Below are positions 34,257 through 46,494 of a DNA stretch of 50,829 bases, piece after piece. Below the pieces are notes generated by a model. It worked only from the letters and a program-made list of their open reading frames with translations. It made no database searches and was not told the DNA's origin. Source of the stretch: Russula earlei (Eukaryota > Basidiomycota > Agaricomycetes > Russulales > Russulaceae); NCBI GenBank assembly GCA_025769875.1, contig JAGFNK010000386.1, positions 1 to 50,829 on the forward strand, written 5' to 3'. A program made the position numbers and the translations under genes. Numbering within the stretch: the stretch's first letter is position 1; each line of letters opens with the position of its first letter.

Positions 34257-34717
34257 GTGTGAAATTAAAACTGCTATATCTCAACAGTCTCTCAACAGAT
34301 TGCCTTGAAACTTTGACAGTAGAACCTTATATACTGTATCTAGGTGCAGCTAAAATATGGGAGCCTAATATCCAGTTCTTGACATGTTGATTTTTGGGTG
34401 CTGACATGAGTGCAAAACTTTGAACTGCCATATCTCAACTGTTTCTCAATTGATTGACTTGAAACTTTGACAGTGGGATCTCATATACTGTATCTATGTG
34501 CAGCCCAAGAGTTGGGGTCTAATTTGTAGTTCTTGAAGTTTTGATTTTTGGGTGCAATCTGAGTGCAAAATTTTGAACTGCCATATCTCAACCATTTCTC
34601 AATAGATTGCCTTGAAACTTGGACAGTGGGATCTCATGTACTGTATCTAGGTGCAGTTCAAGAGTTGGTGTCTAATGATTAGTTCTTGAGGTTTTGATTT
34701 TTGGGTGCCAATCTGCA
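34257..34717. repeat. Tandem repeat: three copies of a ~154-bp unit
   Basis: CTGC(T/C)ATATCTCAAC occurs at 34271, 34425 and 34578, and the sequence between is repeated with about 15 percent differences. Shared words include TTGAAACTTTGACAGT and TTTTGATTTTTGGGTGC. It begins about 50 bp from the right end of the 1.07-kb element. No coding sense is evident. Confidence 0.75.
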
Positions 34718-34785
34718 TGTGTGTGTGAAATGGTGAGTATGGGCTCCACAACAAGTGTGAGATCTGGCATCTCACCCTTATTCTC

Positions 34786-35172
34786 TCAAAAATCTGTCAT
34801 GCCGCTTGTGAGCTGCTCAAGCTCAATGACAAAGACCCAAAATGTCTGTTCTAGGGAAATGGGCTCATCCATCAGCTTGTGTGTCTTATTGAGCATGCTG
34901 ATGTGCACATGTGACTTGATTTCATGTTTGCTCTTAAGATCAAAGACTTCTTGGAATGCTGCCTGCAAACACAGGTATTCAAGCTTGGCCTTGTGAAGAG
35001 CATCCACCATGCATGAGTTTTGATCAGACAACGTCACATCTGGTGTGGCTTGTTCCCAACATCCTTGGCTCATTGGGTAATGGTCTGATTGTTTCACATG
35101 CACCACTACAGAGTAGGAAAGAAAATCATAAATGTCCCCTTGTTTGTGGTCTGCCTTGACTCCCAAAAGCAC
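34786..35172 (-). other. Open coding-like fragment, unrecognised
   Basis: The 128-codon stretch has ordinary composition ([30 protein letters not shown]) and no low complexity, so it may be a remnant of a coding element. It lies just outside the left end of the hAT element, next to the tandem repeat, and no family is recognised. Confidence 0.3.
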
Positions 35173-37187
35173 ATCAACTTTGCCCTCACATTGCCATACG
35201 GAGAGGGGTTGCCCTGGTCATGTGAAGTGCAAGTGTGCAGCAGCTAGTGCTTCAAAGTCCAGTCAAGTCCAGTTTTCCCACGACTTTGGTGTGACCATGA
35301 CCATGACTGCCTGCCAGTTTGTCCAATCCTGAAAAAACTGGACTGGACTGCACATGACCAGTTACACATGGTCATTTGCAGTCATTTGACCAGTTCAGAC
35401 CAGTCTCAACTGAAACTGGAAGATGACTGGTTGAAACCAGTTCTTGACCAGGTAAGTCATGTCACCCCCTGCTGTCTCACACACCCACATGCTGCCATCT
35501 CTCCTGTTCACATTGTGTTCACATCCCTCCCTCTCTTGTCTCAGTTGTTCCTCTCTCTATCTCTCCCTTCCACTTCCCTTCCTCTCTGTCATCCCTTTGT
35601 TATCACTCGGGCCTCAACATCCCTTCCATCAAGATGCTGTGCCCCATCCCTCGTGTGGTGCCACTCACCACATTGTCTTGGATCCCAACACCCTATGAAA
35701 ATGACTCCTCACACCACACCCCCTCACATACCCGTCTTGCCTTCTCCCACTCTTCTGCCTGTTCTGCCTCTCCTCCTACTCTCTCCATGACTGCCTCCCA
35801 CCAATGCAGCCCTGTCCGTTGACCCCAAAACTGTGAACTGTCACCTTGTGCCCTGTGGTCCAGCCGTCCTTTCAACCCTCACTTTCCCTTTCATTGTGCC
35901 TCTTGGTCGCTGTGTTCTTTTCTTTCCTGCCTTTCATTCACCTTGCTACCACTCCTCACTCACCTCTGTCTTTCATCACATCTTGCTCCCTCTCTCAACC
36001 GGCCTCGCCCACCTTTCATTCCCTCCAATGATTGGGATGCATGATGCATCCACTCCTCGCCTCTGAACAATTCTACTTTGTGTTCTCCTCATCCTCCACC
36101 ACCCACATCATCACCCCTGCCCGTTGCCTTTCAAATGGGCCTTCATTGTGCCTTTGTCTTTCATCCCCTTTCCATCTCTTCTCGGCACTTGTTGGATTGC
36201 CCATCACAGCTCAAGCCCCATGCCCCCTCCCACTCATCTTGCACGTGCCTCAGTCACCGTTGCCACCACCACTGGACGCCTTGTCCTGTCCACCTCCATT
36301 GCCTCAATGATGACCCTCAGAGCAGTAATAGAAAAAATGAGCATTTCAGGCTATGAGGTACGATACCCTGCTCTGACTCCCCTTATGATTGCCTCAGTTT
36401 TCTTTCACCTTACAATCACCTATGTTCTCTTTCACTTTACAATTCCCTTTGTTCTCCTTTGCCTTACAATACACTACTACACTCTGCTGCCACGATGAAG
36501 CTCCGTTTACACACTCTGTATGTGTCTCACCCATGTCTCTGCTGTCTCTCACCTTTCTTCTCCTACTTCCCTTTCAAATCCCGATGACGCCATTTAGTGT
36601 AAATACATAGGATGAACAATGCAAACAGTTTGTAAAAACCCCTCTTAATGAACAAACAATCTCACATGTCACTCCTCTCAAAATGCACATGTGTGGACAT
36701 GCCCACTCTCTGGCTTTGCCCTCCCTGTCCACTGCCATTTGCACCTGCCTGAGGATGCACCATCCATCTGCATGCTGCCTCGCATGCATGCACGGTGCTG
36801 TCTCCCATGTTTGCATCCCTTACCCATACAATGTCAACTTCCCCTCCCCTTACTTCTCATCCTTCACACCCTTGATACTCATGGTTTAGCTTTGTAGCCC
36901 CAACTTTGTATATAAACTCTTAGACACAATAATAAAGTGCTTACTCTAAAACAAACTTATCTCAAGCACTTCAGCCCCTTCGTCACCAGCAAGAAAGTCC
37001 CCATATTCTGTGAGATCTACCTTGTCGACATGTGCTGAATTCCAAGCTGCAATATCAGCAATGTCCTTGCACCATGCAAACTTCATAAGTTGCAACTCTT
37101 CAAATCTTTGTGAGCCAAGGGATGCCCAACAGTCATTAGCCACCTGCTTTCCAGCAGAGAAGAGCCGTTCACATGGAATGGAAGAGG

Positions 37188-38585
37188 TGTCACCGACTGG
37201 GGGCGGTGTCACTGACAAATTGGTTCACATGCAAGTCGTGAGCACTGAGTCAAGCAAGATGACAAGTTCTCGTGAGATTCGGGGGTCTCGGTGACAACAA
37301 TGCTGAAGCAATTGTGTACCGCAGAAGGCAGTTTTGAATGATAAGCCTTCACGTTTGAAGACTCAAAGAGAGGAGATGTTAAGACTCACTGTTGAACAAT
37401 CCAGTTCAAGAGCGAGGGAGGAGTTCAAAGACGAGTCGATAGACATCCAATACTGCGTGTGCAAGGAGTAGAGTCCAAAGCAGTGCTAAGTACCAAAGAG
37501 GTACCATCACTGGTAGTAGCAAGTAGTTACGCAGGGAAGAGGCCAGGATGGTCACAAGGGGATGGTCCTTATGGAGGAGTATCCCAGGAATAGAGAGTGC
37601 CGTAAACAAATGGACAGTCTGAAGACTGTCCGCTACTTTATTGAGCACTTATATACTACAGGAGAACTGCTAAATAGGGAACAAGTCATAACCTTGTTAT
37701 CAAGCACAATTGCTGGATGAGTAAGAGGTCGGAGGATGCTTACTGAGCATGCTCAGTCATGCTCAGTAATCTGCTGAGTAAGGAGGCTCTTGTTGATGAG
37801 TAAGAGCCTTTACTGTCCATGTGTTCACTGTCCTAGTACACATGTGAAGCACCTGGTTCATTTACTGTTAGTTAGTTTAGGGCCAGTCACTTGAGGACTT
37901 GTAGTTTGGTTTGGGAATTGGAGTTGCTTATAAGGCCCTTATATAGTTCTATGGTTTATTAGAGTTAGTCTAATAACGCGTTGTAGGCTTGTTGGTATCT
38001 TGTTAGTGTCTCTTGTAGAGCACTTAGAGTTGTCATAAGGGGTCCTTAGGGAGGCCATAATACTGCCCTTTATTGCTAAAAGGGTTGCCACTAAGTGGGG
38101 CTTGTTGTATGTCAATTGTGTTGAGAATCGCTCGCACGACAATGCACGTGCAATATTGTGGACACCTCTACTCACCCCTTTTGTCCATGTGAACAGGGTG
38201 ACACCATAGAGGCTGGGTTTCCTCTAATAAGGAGGGGTCCTTCAAGGGCCCTCTCCGGAGAATGGTTCATGACAGGAGAGACTTTTCAGAGCATTTGCTT
38301 GATTCTCTGCAAGCCTACAGTCCTGAAGCTGAAACCAGTGATATTTCACAGGAGAACAAGCTTAAGGCTTGTTCTCATCAATTGACAGGCTTATATACAG
38401 TCAGAGACACTATATCAAATGGTGTCCTTAAGGGAACAATGAGGTGATTGAGGTAGGAACATGCTGGAACCTAGTGGTAAACACAAGTCAAGGGAACGAG
38501 TCATAAAACATGTGTAGAATGCGAGTCAAGTCCGGGTAGGCTAGCCCGGTTGCCGGTCTGGACCGAAGTTCTGGTACCTGTGACA
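37188..38585 (-). mobile_element. Solo LTR (family X, ~495 bp) carrying a nested LTR
   Basis: On the minus strand it starts TGTCACAGGTACC and ends CGGTGACA. The 5-bp duplication is perfect (AGAGG at 37183-37187 and 38586-38590). Removing it rejoins the hAT frame exactly at CQAS-SIPCERLF. A TATATAAG motif lies near 38390. The LTR-2 copy at 37377-38274 is inside. Confidence 0.9.
37377..38274 (-). mobile_element. Solo LTR, family LTR-2, copy A (898 bp), nested in LTR X
   Basis: Ends TGTCATGAACC and AGTCTTAACA (minus strand), with perfect 5-bp duplication GGAGA (37372-37376, 38275-38279). It closely matches copy B at 40321-41284 but lacks a segment of about 66 bp near 37945. A TATATAAG and an AATAAA lie together near 37640-37655. 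Confidence 0.9.
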
Positions 38586-38805
38586 AGAGGCTTGGCATGG
38601 AAGAACATCAAGCGCAATGTGTGCAAGTGTTGAATACACTTGGGCATGATCCTATCACAGAATAAGGGTGAAAATCAAGATGAGGGAAGCACAACTTGAC
38701 ATACCTGCCACCACTTAACAATATCTGTATCCTTTGTGACATCAGGAGGTATGTCATCCAGGTATCACTTCAATTCTGAGGCCCATTCTTCATTGGCATC
38801 TCTAG

Positions 38806-39774
38806 TGTCATGAACGCTCTCAAAGAGTCTGTTCTATTAAAGGGACTTCAAGGGGACTTAATGAGGAACACATATGACTATTGACAAGCAAGACAACAGT
38901 GCCAAGATTGACTCCAGTTATATCTCACATAATAGTCCATTACACAGGATTGAACCCAAGACCCTTGTTACAGAAGTCAGCTACAACCTTCTGTTGAAAG
39001 GGGACTAAACAACAAGCATTATACACTTACAAGACAACAGTGCCAAGTTCAGCTCCAAGTCACCTTGAAAGATAGCCCACTGCCAGGATTAAACCCAGGA
39101 CCTCTAACCAACTGGACCAAATGCTCATGGCCATTGAGCTATCCAGTCTTTACTACAGTAAAGTGGTTCAACCCTTATAACCACTCAACACATGAAATGA
39201 AAACTTGACCTGAAGACTCCTAAAATGGAGATCCATGTGCCCAGGGTTCCAGAGAAGAGTTGATGAGGTTTACTAACTGTATTAGTAAGCTGGATGTGCA
39301 GCAAACAAACCATGAAGTTCACACAATGATCACATGGACTCCAAGAACTATTACTCATCACCAAAGCCCTCCTTACTCAGCTGGTTACTAAGCATGACTG
39401 AGCATGCTTACAAAGCACCCCCATGTGCCTTACTCATCCAGCTATTGTGATTGATAACAAGGTTACAATGCATCCTTTATTAGTAACTGTCTTGTAGTAT
39501 ATAAGTGCTCAATAAAGTACCAGACAGTCTCCAGATTGTCCATTTGATTTGCGGCACTCTATATGCCCAGGGGTACTCCTTAAGGACCACTCCTTCTAGT
39601 CCCACTGGCTTCCTCTCTGCATAACTATCCCACACTACCAGTAACAGTACCCCTTTGGTATCTGTTGCTGCTCTGGACCCTCTTACTTGCCCACACCGTC
39701 TTAGACATCTATTGACTTGTCTCCGAGCTTTCCCCTCACTCTTGAACTGGATTGTTCAACAGTGAGTCTTGACA
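38806..39774 (+). mobile_element. Solo LTR, family LTR-2, copy C (969 bp), more diverged
   Basis: Starts TGTCATGAACG and ends GAGTCTTGACA, with perfect 5-bp duplication TCTAG (38801-38805, 39775-39779). The orientation is opposite to copies A and B. TATATAAG with AATAAA lies near 39498-39516. The middle has drifted strongly from A and B, so it is an older copy or a subfamily. Confidence 0.88.
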
Positions 39775-40320
39775 TCTAGAAACACGCAACTGTCGAAACC
39801 GATCAAACTCAGATAGAAGGGGATTGCAATGAAGGCTTGCAGCACTATCATTGTCCATAGCTTGTGTGGCTCTTGGTTGGCGCTGGTGATATTGCTCCAT
39901 CTACAGTTGTAAAGGATCAGTCTACGTGCTGTAAAACCTCAGAACTTGAACACACCACTTTCTCCAATATCCTACACGCCTCCAGCTGCCAGTTCTTTGC
40001 ATCAACATTACCATTTCTCCATTCCACTGCTTGCTCCATGGCACCGCCCCAAGCCATTTCAATGTAGTCCAGTTTGTAGTAGGGGTGGAGGACTGGGTTC
40101 ATGCATCAGTTATGTTCAAATGAGATGTGACAAAAGAAGCTTACTGAGTGCCAGCACATAGATAGGCTTTTCATCAAAGTGAGAATAGTACTTCTGAAGC
40201 TTTGTAAGTCCATTGTTCATTGCATCATGGTACAATGAAAAGTGATCATCCTGGGATTTGGCCTCCCAAGCAGTCTGTAGTTGTTCTATCGCAGGGAGGG
40301 CACACCACAAAGTGGGAAGT

Positions 40321-41284
40321 TGTCAAGACTCACTGTTGAACAATCCAGTTCAAGAGCAAGGGAGAAGTTCAAAGACGAGTCAATAAACGTCCAAGACTGC
40401 GTGAGTGAGGAGTAAGGTCCAAAGCAGTGCTAGGTACCAAAGAGGTATGGTCACTGGTAGTATTGAGAAGTTACACAGGGAAGAGGCCAGGATGGTCACA
40501 AGGGGATGGTCCTTAAAGGAGTATCCCAGGAATAGAGAGTGCTGTAAACAAATGGACAGTCTGAAGACTGTCCGCTACTTTATTGAGCGCTTATATACTA
40601 CAGGAGAACTGCTAAATAGGGAACAAGTCATAACCTTGTTATCAAGCACAATTGCTGGATGAGTAAGAGGTCGGAGAATGCTTACTGAGCATGCTCTGTC
40701 ATGCTCAGTAAGCTGCTGAGTAAGGAGGCTCTTGTTGATGAGTAAGAGCCATCACTATCCACATGTTCACTGTCCTAGTACATGTGCAAAGCACCTGATT
40801 CATTTACTGTTAGTTAGTTTAGGGCCGGTCATTTGAGGACTTGTAGTTTGGTTTGGGAATTAGAGTTGCTTATAAGGCCCCTTATATAGTTCTATTAGGG
40901 TCATTAGAGTCGACCCTAATACTTATATTAAGGTCCTTAGTATTGCTTTATAGTTCGTTCTATGGTTATTAGAGTTAGTCTAATAACGTGTTGTAGGCTC
41001 GTTAGTGTCTTGTTAGTGTCTTTTGTAGAGCACTTAATGTCATCATAAGGGGTCCTTAGGGAGGCTATAATACTGTCCTTTATTGCTAAAAGGGTTGCCA
41101 CTAAGTGGGGCTTGCTGTATGTCGATTGTGCTGAGAATCGCTCGCGTCACAATGCGTGTGTGATATTGTGGACACCTCTACTCACCCCTTTTGTCCGTGT
41201 GAACAGGGTGACACCATAGAGGCTGGGTTTCCTCTAATAAGGAAGGGTCCTTCAAGGGCCCTCTCCAGAGAATGGTTCATGACA
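40321..41284 (-). mobile_element. Solo LTR, family LTR-2, copy B (964 bp)
   Basis: Ends TGTCATGAACC and AGTCTTGACA (minus strand), with perfect 5-bp duplication GAAGT (40316-40320, 41285-41289). Excising it rejoins the hAT frame as SSEQLPTLWCALPAIEQ. The inner part has short repeated phrases around GCTCAGTA and TTATTAGAGT. Confidence 0.92.
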
Positions 41285-43766
41285 GAAGTTGCTCAGATGA
41301 GAAGTAGTGCTGTATATCATTGGAATCCTATCGACACTGTTAAGTTTGCCACTAGCCATCAGATAAACATGAACATACCTTCAAAATCTCACATGCATCC
41401 CTCACACATCTCCAATCCCCATCTGAAAATTGAAATGCACTCCATCTGATCTTCTTTGTGATCATCCCATAGTGTTGCATGGTGGTAATTGGGCCAAATA
41501 AAGTATTGGCAGAGTTGAGGAACAGATTGATTGGCTACATATGCTCAATCAGTGCCATGCACCATAAGTTCCATAACAAAGCATGGTGACTTGCCTGATG
41601 CAGTTTGTATGAATGATGAAGCATTAAGTATGCTGAACTCCACTGAACATTGCTGTGAAGTGGTATCTTGAGTGGCATGTCAATCTTGCATTGAGTTTGA
41701 AGCTTCTCAAAGTATTTGATCTGCTGTCCCAAGGCCTGAATCTGAGAAGATAGTTTAAGTTTGTTTCATGGGAATAGCTGGCATTGACATGCCTTGATTG
41801 TGATGGTACAGACAGCTGTGATGACATCCAATGATCCACCAAGAACACGGTTATCTGGTGAATCTGGATCATATTCCCAGATGGCAGTTGCTGTCTCAAC
41901 TGTGGAAATCTTTGTTATATGGCTCATCATGGCCACGTTGGTGAGGTTGACTACATGCTCAAGACACCTGACACAGTGAATGGGGTTATTGGACTTGAAT
42001 GTTACTAAAGAGATATGGGTACTCATGGCAATTGATTCTCCTTGGCCCTCCACTCTTGGTACCCTCAATGATGGTGAAAGGACTTGATTGTCTCACACAT
42101 CGTGTTGTTGTTTGAGGCATTGTCGAGCGTCACCATTCCAAGCTATGCCAGTGATTCTAAATCAGTGTTAAATGAGTTTCAAATCAAGATTCAATTTACC
42201 TTTGATGCGTTGTTGGAACAAATGCCCACACGGTCACAAAGTCTGAGGACGTACCACCCTAAATTCCAGCCACTGTGCTCACCTGAGATCCCTTTAAACC
42301 CAATCACCTCTGAATGCAAGGCCCACTTCCCCTTCTTCACATCAATCCAGTGTGCTGTCATTCCAAGAAATGATGACTTTGTATTGTCTGCTGTCCATCC
42401 ATCTGCAGTCAAGGAGATCTTGCCAGGGGCATTCTGTACATTTCACAAGGTAAGTATGATGAGAATGATGATGATGACATCCTCTTAACTCACAGAGATG
42501 TCACCTTTCAGTGCTGTTAGCCACTTGACTGTCGCATTGTGAATATACATCATGACATCATGTGTACTTGGCAAGTCAATCTTCCTTGTCTGTGGTCGCA
42601 TGGAAACCAAGCAGTTGTGGAATGCAGGTTTGGTGGCAACAGCAAGGGCTTGTATCATGGTTCATTGTCACCAACTCCTGTCCACATTTGCAAATGTTGT
42701 ACCTGGTCATCACAGGCAATAAATTGAGCCACAGCATGTATCACACTGTCTTGCATGAACTCAGGCAGATCCTCTTCCATCTTGAGGTGTCTGTCCAATG
42801 TTGCCTGCTTCATTCTCCCCACCTTCAGTTTGGTTTTGGCTGCCTCCATCTGCTTCCACATCACATGAGGGATCAAAAAATGGTTCTCTGGTATCTTTGC
42901 ATCTTTACACCTTTGCTTATAGAGTTTGTAGTGTTGTTGGACATGAGCATGGACAACTCGAGTTGCTACCAATATGGAATGCTTTTCGCTTTCCTTGCCT
43001 GGCAACAAAATTGTCATCTTCCCTTTTCAATTGTAAGTATCCCTCTTCTGTAGGCTAATACTCACTTGCAGGGCTTGCACCATCATCCACTTAATATCTC
43101 GAAGGTGTTCCCTTTCATAAATTTGACAGTTAGCCAGTCTGAGAATATTGTCAACAGGTCTTTGGTGCTGTCTTTCTTCATCACAAGAACCTCTGAAATC
43201 TCACTGCGATGTCGCTCCTCAAGATCATTGGGTTCCTGGCATATGTGTCATGGTAACGAGCTGTGTCAGTTCTCAAGCATAAAGACAAGCTGATAGTAGT
43301 GATGTATTCAAGAAATGGGCCGGTTCCTGTGTGTAAAGAGTAAGGATCCCTGCAGCAGTTGAAGTGTTTTATGCTAAACAGGTTATGGCCAATAGACCCT
43401 TCCTAGTATGACTTGGTCCATTGAGAAGCTAGGGTAAGTTTGTAATGGGATAGACTAGGGCTGGTTCCACTAGCTATATGCGTTCAAGTCTGTCAAAGAC
43501 CTTGAACAACACAGAGAGAGTAGAGGAAGGTAGGTCTTAAAGGAGGAGAGCTCTTCTCAGTAGAGTGAAGAGAGACTCTTAGGGAAGGAAGGAATAGGTA
43601 GAGTAGATGGTAGTTGGTGTGTGTGAAGAGTTGGTGAGATGGAGATGTGGATGTGGTTTGAGGATTAGGAGTGAAGTGGGTTATAGGCAAATATGTTGGA
43701 CAAGAGTAGGTTGGATTCTACAAGAGACCAAGCTTAGGGCTTTGGTCACAAAGTACTGAGCTTATA

Positions 43767-45387
43767 CAGTGACCCAAAAAAACCGTTCAAATGTTTTGTA
43801 CATTTTCATTGTATTAACCATATCTAGAGAACCACTGCAGCTGATAACATGTTAGTGGGCTTGTTTTAAAGCTCTACATCATAGCTTTGTAATGAAATAC
43901 TATATATACTATGAACATAATTATGTAAGAAGATATAAGGTATTTCTTCCAGTGTATCCATTTGAACAGTTTTTTTGCCTTGGAATCTAAATAGGGTATA
44001 TGCCAAAAATTAGTAGTTTGTGTATCCTTCCATTTGCTTTGAACACCTCTTCCACCCTCCTAGGCATACTTTCTATCAAATTCTGCACAACAGTTTGATC
44101 AATGGCCTCCCATTCCAGCTGTGTGCACTCCCAAAGTTCATTGATTCCCTTAGGGGGTGTTGGATAAGCTGCAAGCTTCTTTTTGAGATGAGCCCAAAGA
44201 TGCTCAATAGGATTGAGGTGTAGGGATTGAGCTGGCCAGTCCATGACCTGAATTCTGTGGTCTTGGAACCAAGATGTGGCAAGCCTGCTCTTGTGGATAG
44301 AGGCATTGTCCTGTTGAAAGAGGGTATCTTTGCATTTCTTCTTGAAATACTTAATAGATGCAAGTAGTTCATCCTCCAAAATGCTGCAATAAAGTTCAGC
44401 ATCCATCCTTCCATCAATCTTTGCTGCATGCCCAACTCCTTCCCAAGACATGCAGCCCCACAACATCAAGGAACCTCCTCCATGTTTGACTGTTGGCTGA
44501 ACAAGGCATTCAGAAAGGTGCTCTCCTCTTTTTTTCCAAGCCCATTTCTTGCCATCTGAGCCCATGCAATTGATTTTGGTCTCATCTGACCAAATTACCC
44601 TCTTCCAGTCCTCTGCAGTCCAGTATAGGTACTTTTCTGCAAAGTCCTTTCTGGCCCTATAGTGACTTGGTTTAAGGTAAGGCCTCTTCTTCTTTGTAAC
44701 TGCCTTCAATCCTGCCTTGTTAAGGTAGTTTCAAATGGTCTGATTGGAGATAGTGGACTCTTTGATGACCTCCAACCTTCTAGCAACCTGAGGAGCAGTA
44801 TCTGCTTCTCCAGAGCTAAGAAGGCGTGTGGCAAAGTGGATGTCAAGGTTAGAGAGCTTGGAAGGACGACCTCCAGAGGACTTTGGAAGGTCAGGAAGGT
44901 ATTTCTGGCAAATGTTGGTGATTGAACCAATGCTTCTGTGTGCTGCCTTGGCAATGTTATGAACTGAATGGTTGGCCTGGAGAAGGGAGATGATGTAGTT
45001 GACTTCATGAGGAAGAAGAGACTTCATGATGTTGTTGGTGAAGAAGAAGCAGCTGTTTTGGCTTATTTGCACATGGTTTGAGTTTATTATAGGTCACATG
45101 ACCTCCATGTTTAATTTTAGCCCTCTGGGGAAAGAATATGAATCTCAATCTGAGAAATAATGAATTCACTAACCAAGGCCAAAAAACTGTTCAAATGGGT
45201 ACACCAGCAAACATACCTTATATTTCCTAAATAATTATGCTTATGCTGTATAAAGTATACCATTACAAAGCTATGATGTAGAGCTTGAAAACAAACCTAG
45301 TTACATATTATTAGCTGCAGTGGTCCTCTAGATATGGTTAATACAATGAAAATGTACAAAACATTTGAACAGTTTTTTGGGTCACTG
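43767..45387 (-). mobile_element. Tc1-type transposon, 1621 bp, complete ends
   Basis: Starts and ends with CAGTGACCCAAAAAA inverted repeats, flanked by TA (43765-43766, 45388-45389). The inverted arms extend about 215 bp. Within each arm the TTGAACAGTTTTTT word recurs at the inner edge, giving the inner/outer repeat layout known from IR/DR-type Tc1 elements. It carries one transposase gene. Confidence 0.92.
43987..45027 (-). pseudogene. Tc1 transposase (DD34E), full length with one in-frame TGA
   Basis: The gene is intronless with 346 codons, starting MKSLLPHEVNYIISLL at 45027. The N-terminal paired-type helix-turn-helix (NIAKAAHRSIGSITNICQKY; GGRPSKLSN with a second HTH) should bind the arms. 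The catalytic residues are Asp in VIWSDETKIN, Asp in LFQQDNASIH and Glu in LHLNPIEHLWAHLKKK, with 34 residues between the last two. The only defect is TGA at 44731-44733 (between SNQTI and NYLNKAG), where CGA would be a natural ancestor. The start was chosen because upstream in-frame codons lack ATG. Unless read through, the product is truncated before the catalytic domain. Confidence 0.9.
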
Positions 45388-46005
45388 TATATACAGGAGA
45401 AGCACAGCAATAGCTGTGCTTTGACTGTGCTACTAGTATAGTAGGAGTCATAATAAGTAGGAGTCATATGTTAAGATCTGCTCGGATCTTAATACCGACT
45501 CTTAGTGAAGGAGTTGCTTGATTTAGTTCAAGCACTAAACTTCGAATCCTTTGATATTATCTCAGGAAGAGTGAATGTAAAAGATGAGAAGGGCCTCTTT
45601 CACTTAGAGCACTTGAAAGTGTTTGAGATAGTTTGGACAAGAATGGTATTTCTTGCCTCAGAGAGTAAGTCAAGCGTAAGGCTCAACTGTTGGTACATCT
45701 GAGTATTTATACAATATCTCAACGACAGTTGATCTGATTCATATGAAACTCGGGGTGCACATAGCTGAGAACCAGTAGTATCCAAAAACGTAGAGCACAA
45801 TTCAATAGTATCAAACATGACTCATGCGTGAGTCATCTTCTCATAGTATTGGTCATCAATCACTAAGCAATCAGTCATTGAGCTAGTAAGCAATCTGTAA
45901 GCAATGAGTAAGCAATGAGTCATTGATCAGTAATCAATCAGTAAGCAGTCAGTAAGCAAGCATGAGTAAGCAAATGATAGAGATGCAGACTAGATCCTAA
46001 CAAAG

Positions 46006-46224
46006 GTACTCTTCAATGACCGCCTTGTTTAATGCCTCTTCGCTGCACTGGCCTCTGCTCTTCGCCTCTGCCTCTTGCAACACATACCAGTCCCCATCTG
46101 GTACATTCTAGTCATTTGGCTTGTCCTCCTGTTCAATGCTGCCTACACCGCATACCATCTGTTCTGACCCTTGCCCACCTGCTCCTGAGTCCTTAGTGAT
46201 CAGCAGTACATGTCTTGACAGTCC
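46006..46224 (+). repeat. 3' fragment of an LTR-1 element
   Basis: Matches about 50310-50527 of the LTR at the right end of the window, ending GTCTTGACA, with about 12 percent differences. The rest of the LTR is missing. It lies within insertion Y. Confidence 0.75.
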
Positions 46225-46372
46225 ATAGCAAAAGGTAAGAAGTAAACATAAAAGGAAAATGGTATAACAATATGAGTGAGTGATTGGCTTCCCTTTTTAT
46301 ATATGACCATACCTCATCCCCAATGTTGGTGTCTTCAGACTCCTCAAAATTGTCACCAATGATAACAGGTTC

Positions 46373-46409
46373 ATCCTCCTCCTCCTCCTCCTCCTCCTCC
46401 TCCTCCTCC

Positions 46410-46492
<83 letters not shown>
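46373..46492. repeat. Microsatellite (TCC)n(TCA)n encoding the hAT acidic tract
   Basis: About 37 bp of TCC repeats followed by about 80 bp of TCA repeats. On the minus strand these encode a run of Asp then Glu in the hAT N-terminus; on plus they would read poly-Ser. Confidence 0.95.

Positions 46493-46494
<2 letters not shown>

Larger units (their letters stand above)
43246..46269 (-). mobile_element. LTR-like composite insertion (family Y, ~1.4 kb without the Tc1)
   Basis: On the minus strand it runs from TGTTATACC to CCATGACA. A perfect 5-bp duplication (ATATG at 43241-43245 and 46270-46274 on plus) bounds it. It lies inside what would be a 48-bp intron of the hAT gene. The Tc1 element at 43767-45387 sits in its TATATAAG motif. 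Near its 5' end (46006-46224) is a stretch matching the 3' end of LTR-1, after which a second TG start (TGTTAGGATC, minus strand at 46005) begins, so two LTR-like parts may be fused. A degenerate repeat of about 12 bp (AGTAAGCAAT words) fills 45860-45975. Confidence 0.7.

Noticed and set aside
35459..36516. Several overlapping plus-strand open frames rich in Ser, Pro, Leu and His
   Set aside because: Pyrimidine-rich sequence opens all frames; no introns, motifs or preferred frame. Left as non-coding inside the hAT element.
37377..39774. LTR-2 copies A and C as the two LTRs of one retrotransposon
   Set aside because: They face opposite ways and each has its own different 5-bp duplication, so they are independent solo LTRs.
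45860..45975. AGTAAGCAAT-type short repeats as a CRISPR-like array
   Set aside because: Units are about 10-12 bp, degenerate and without spacers, in a eukaryotic LTR-like sequence.
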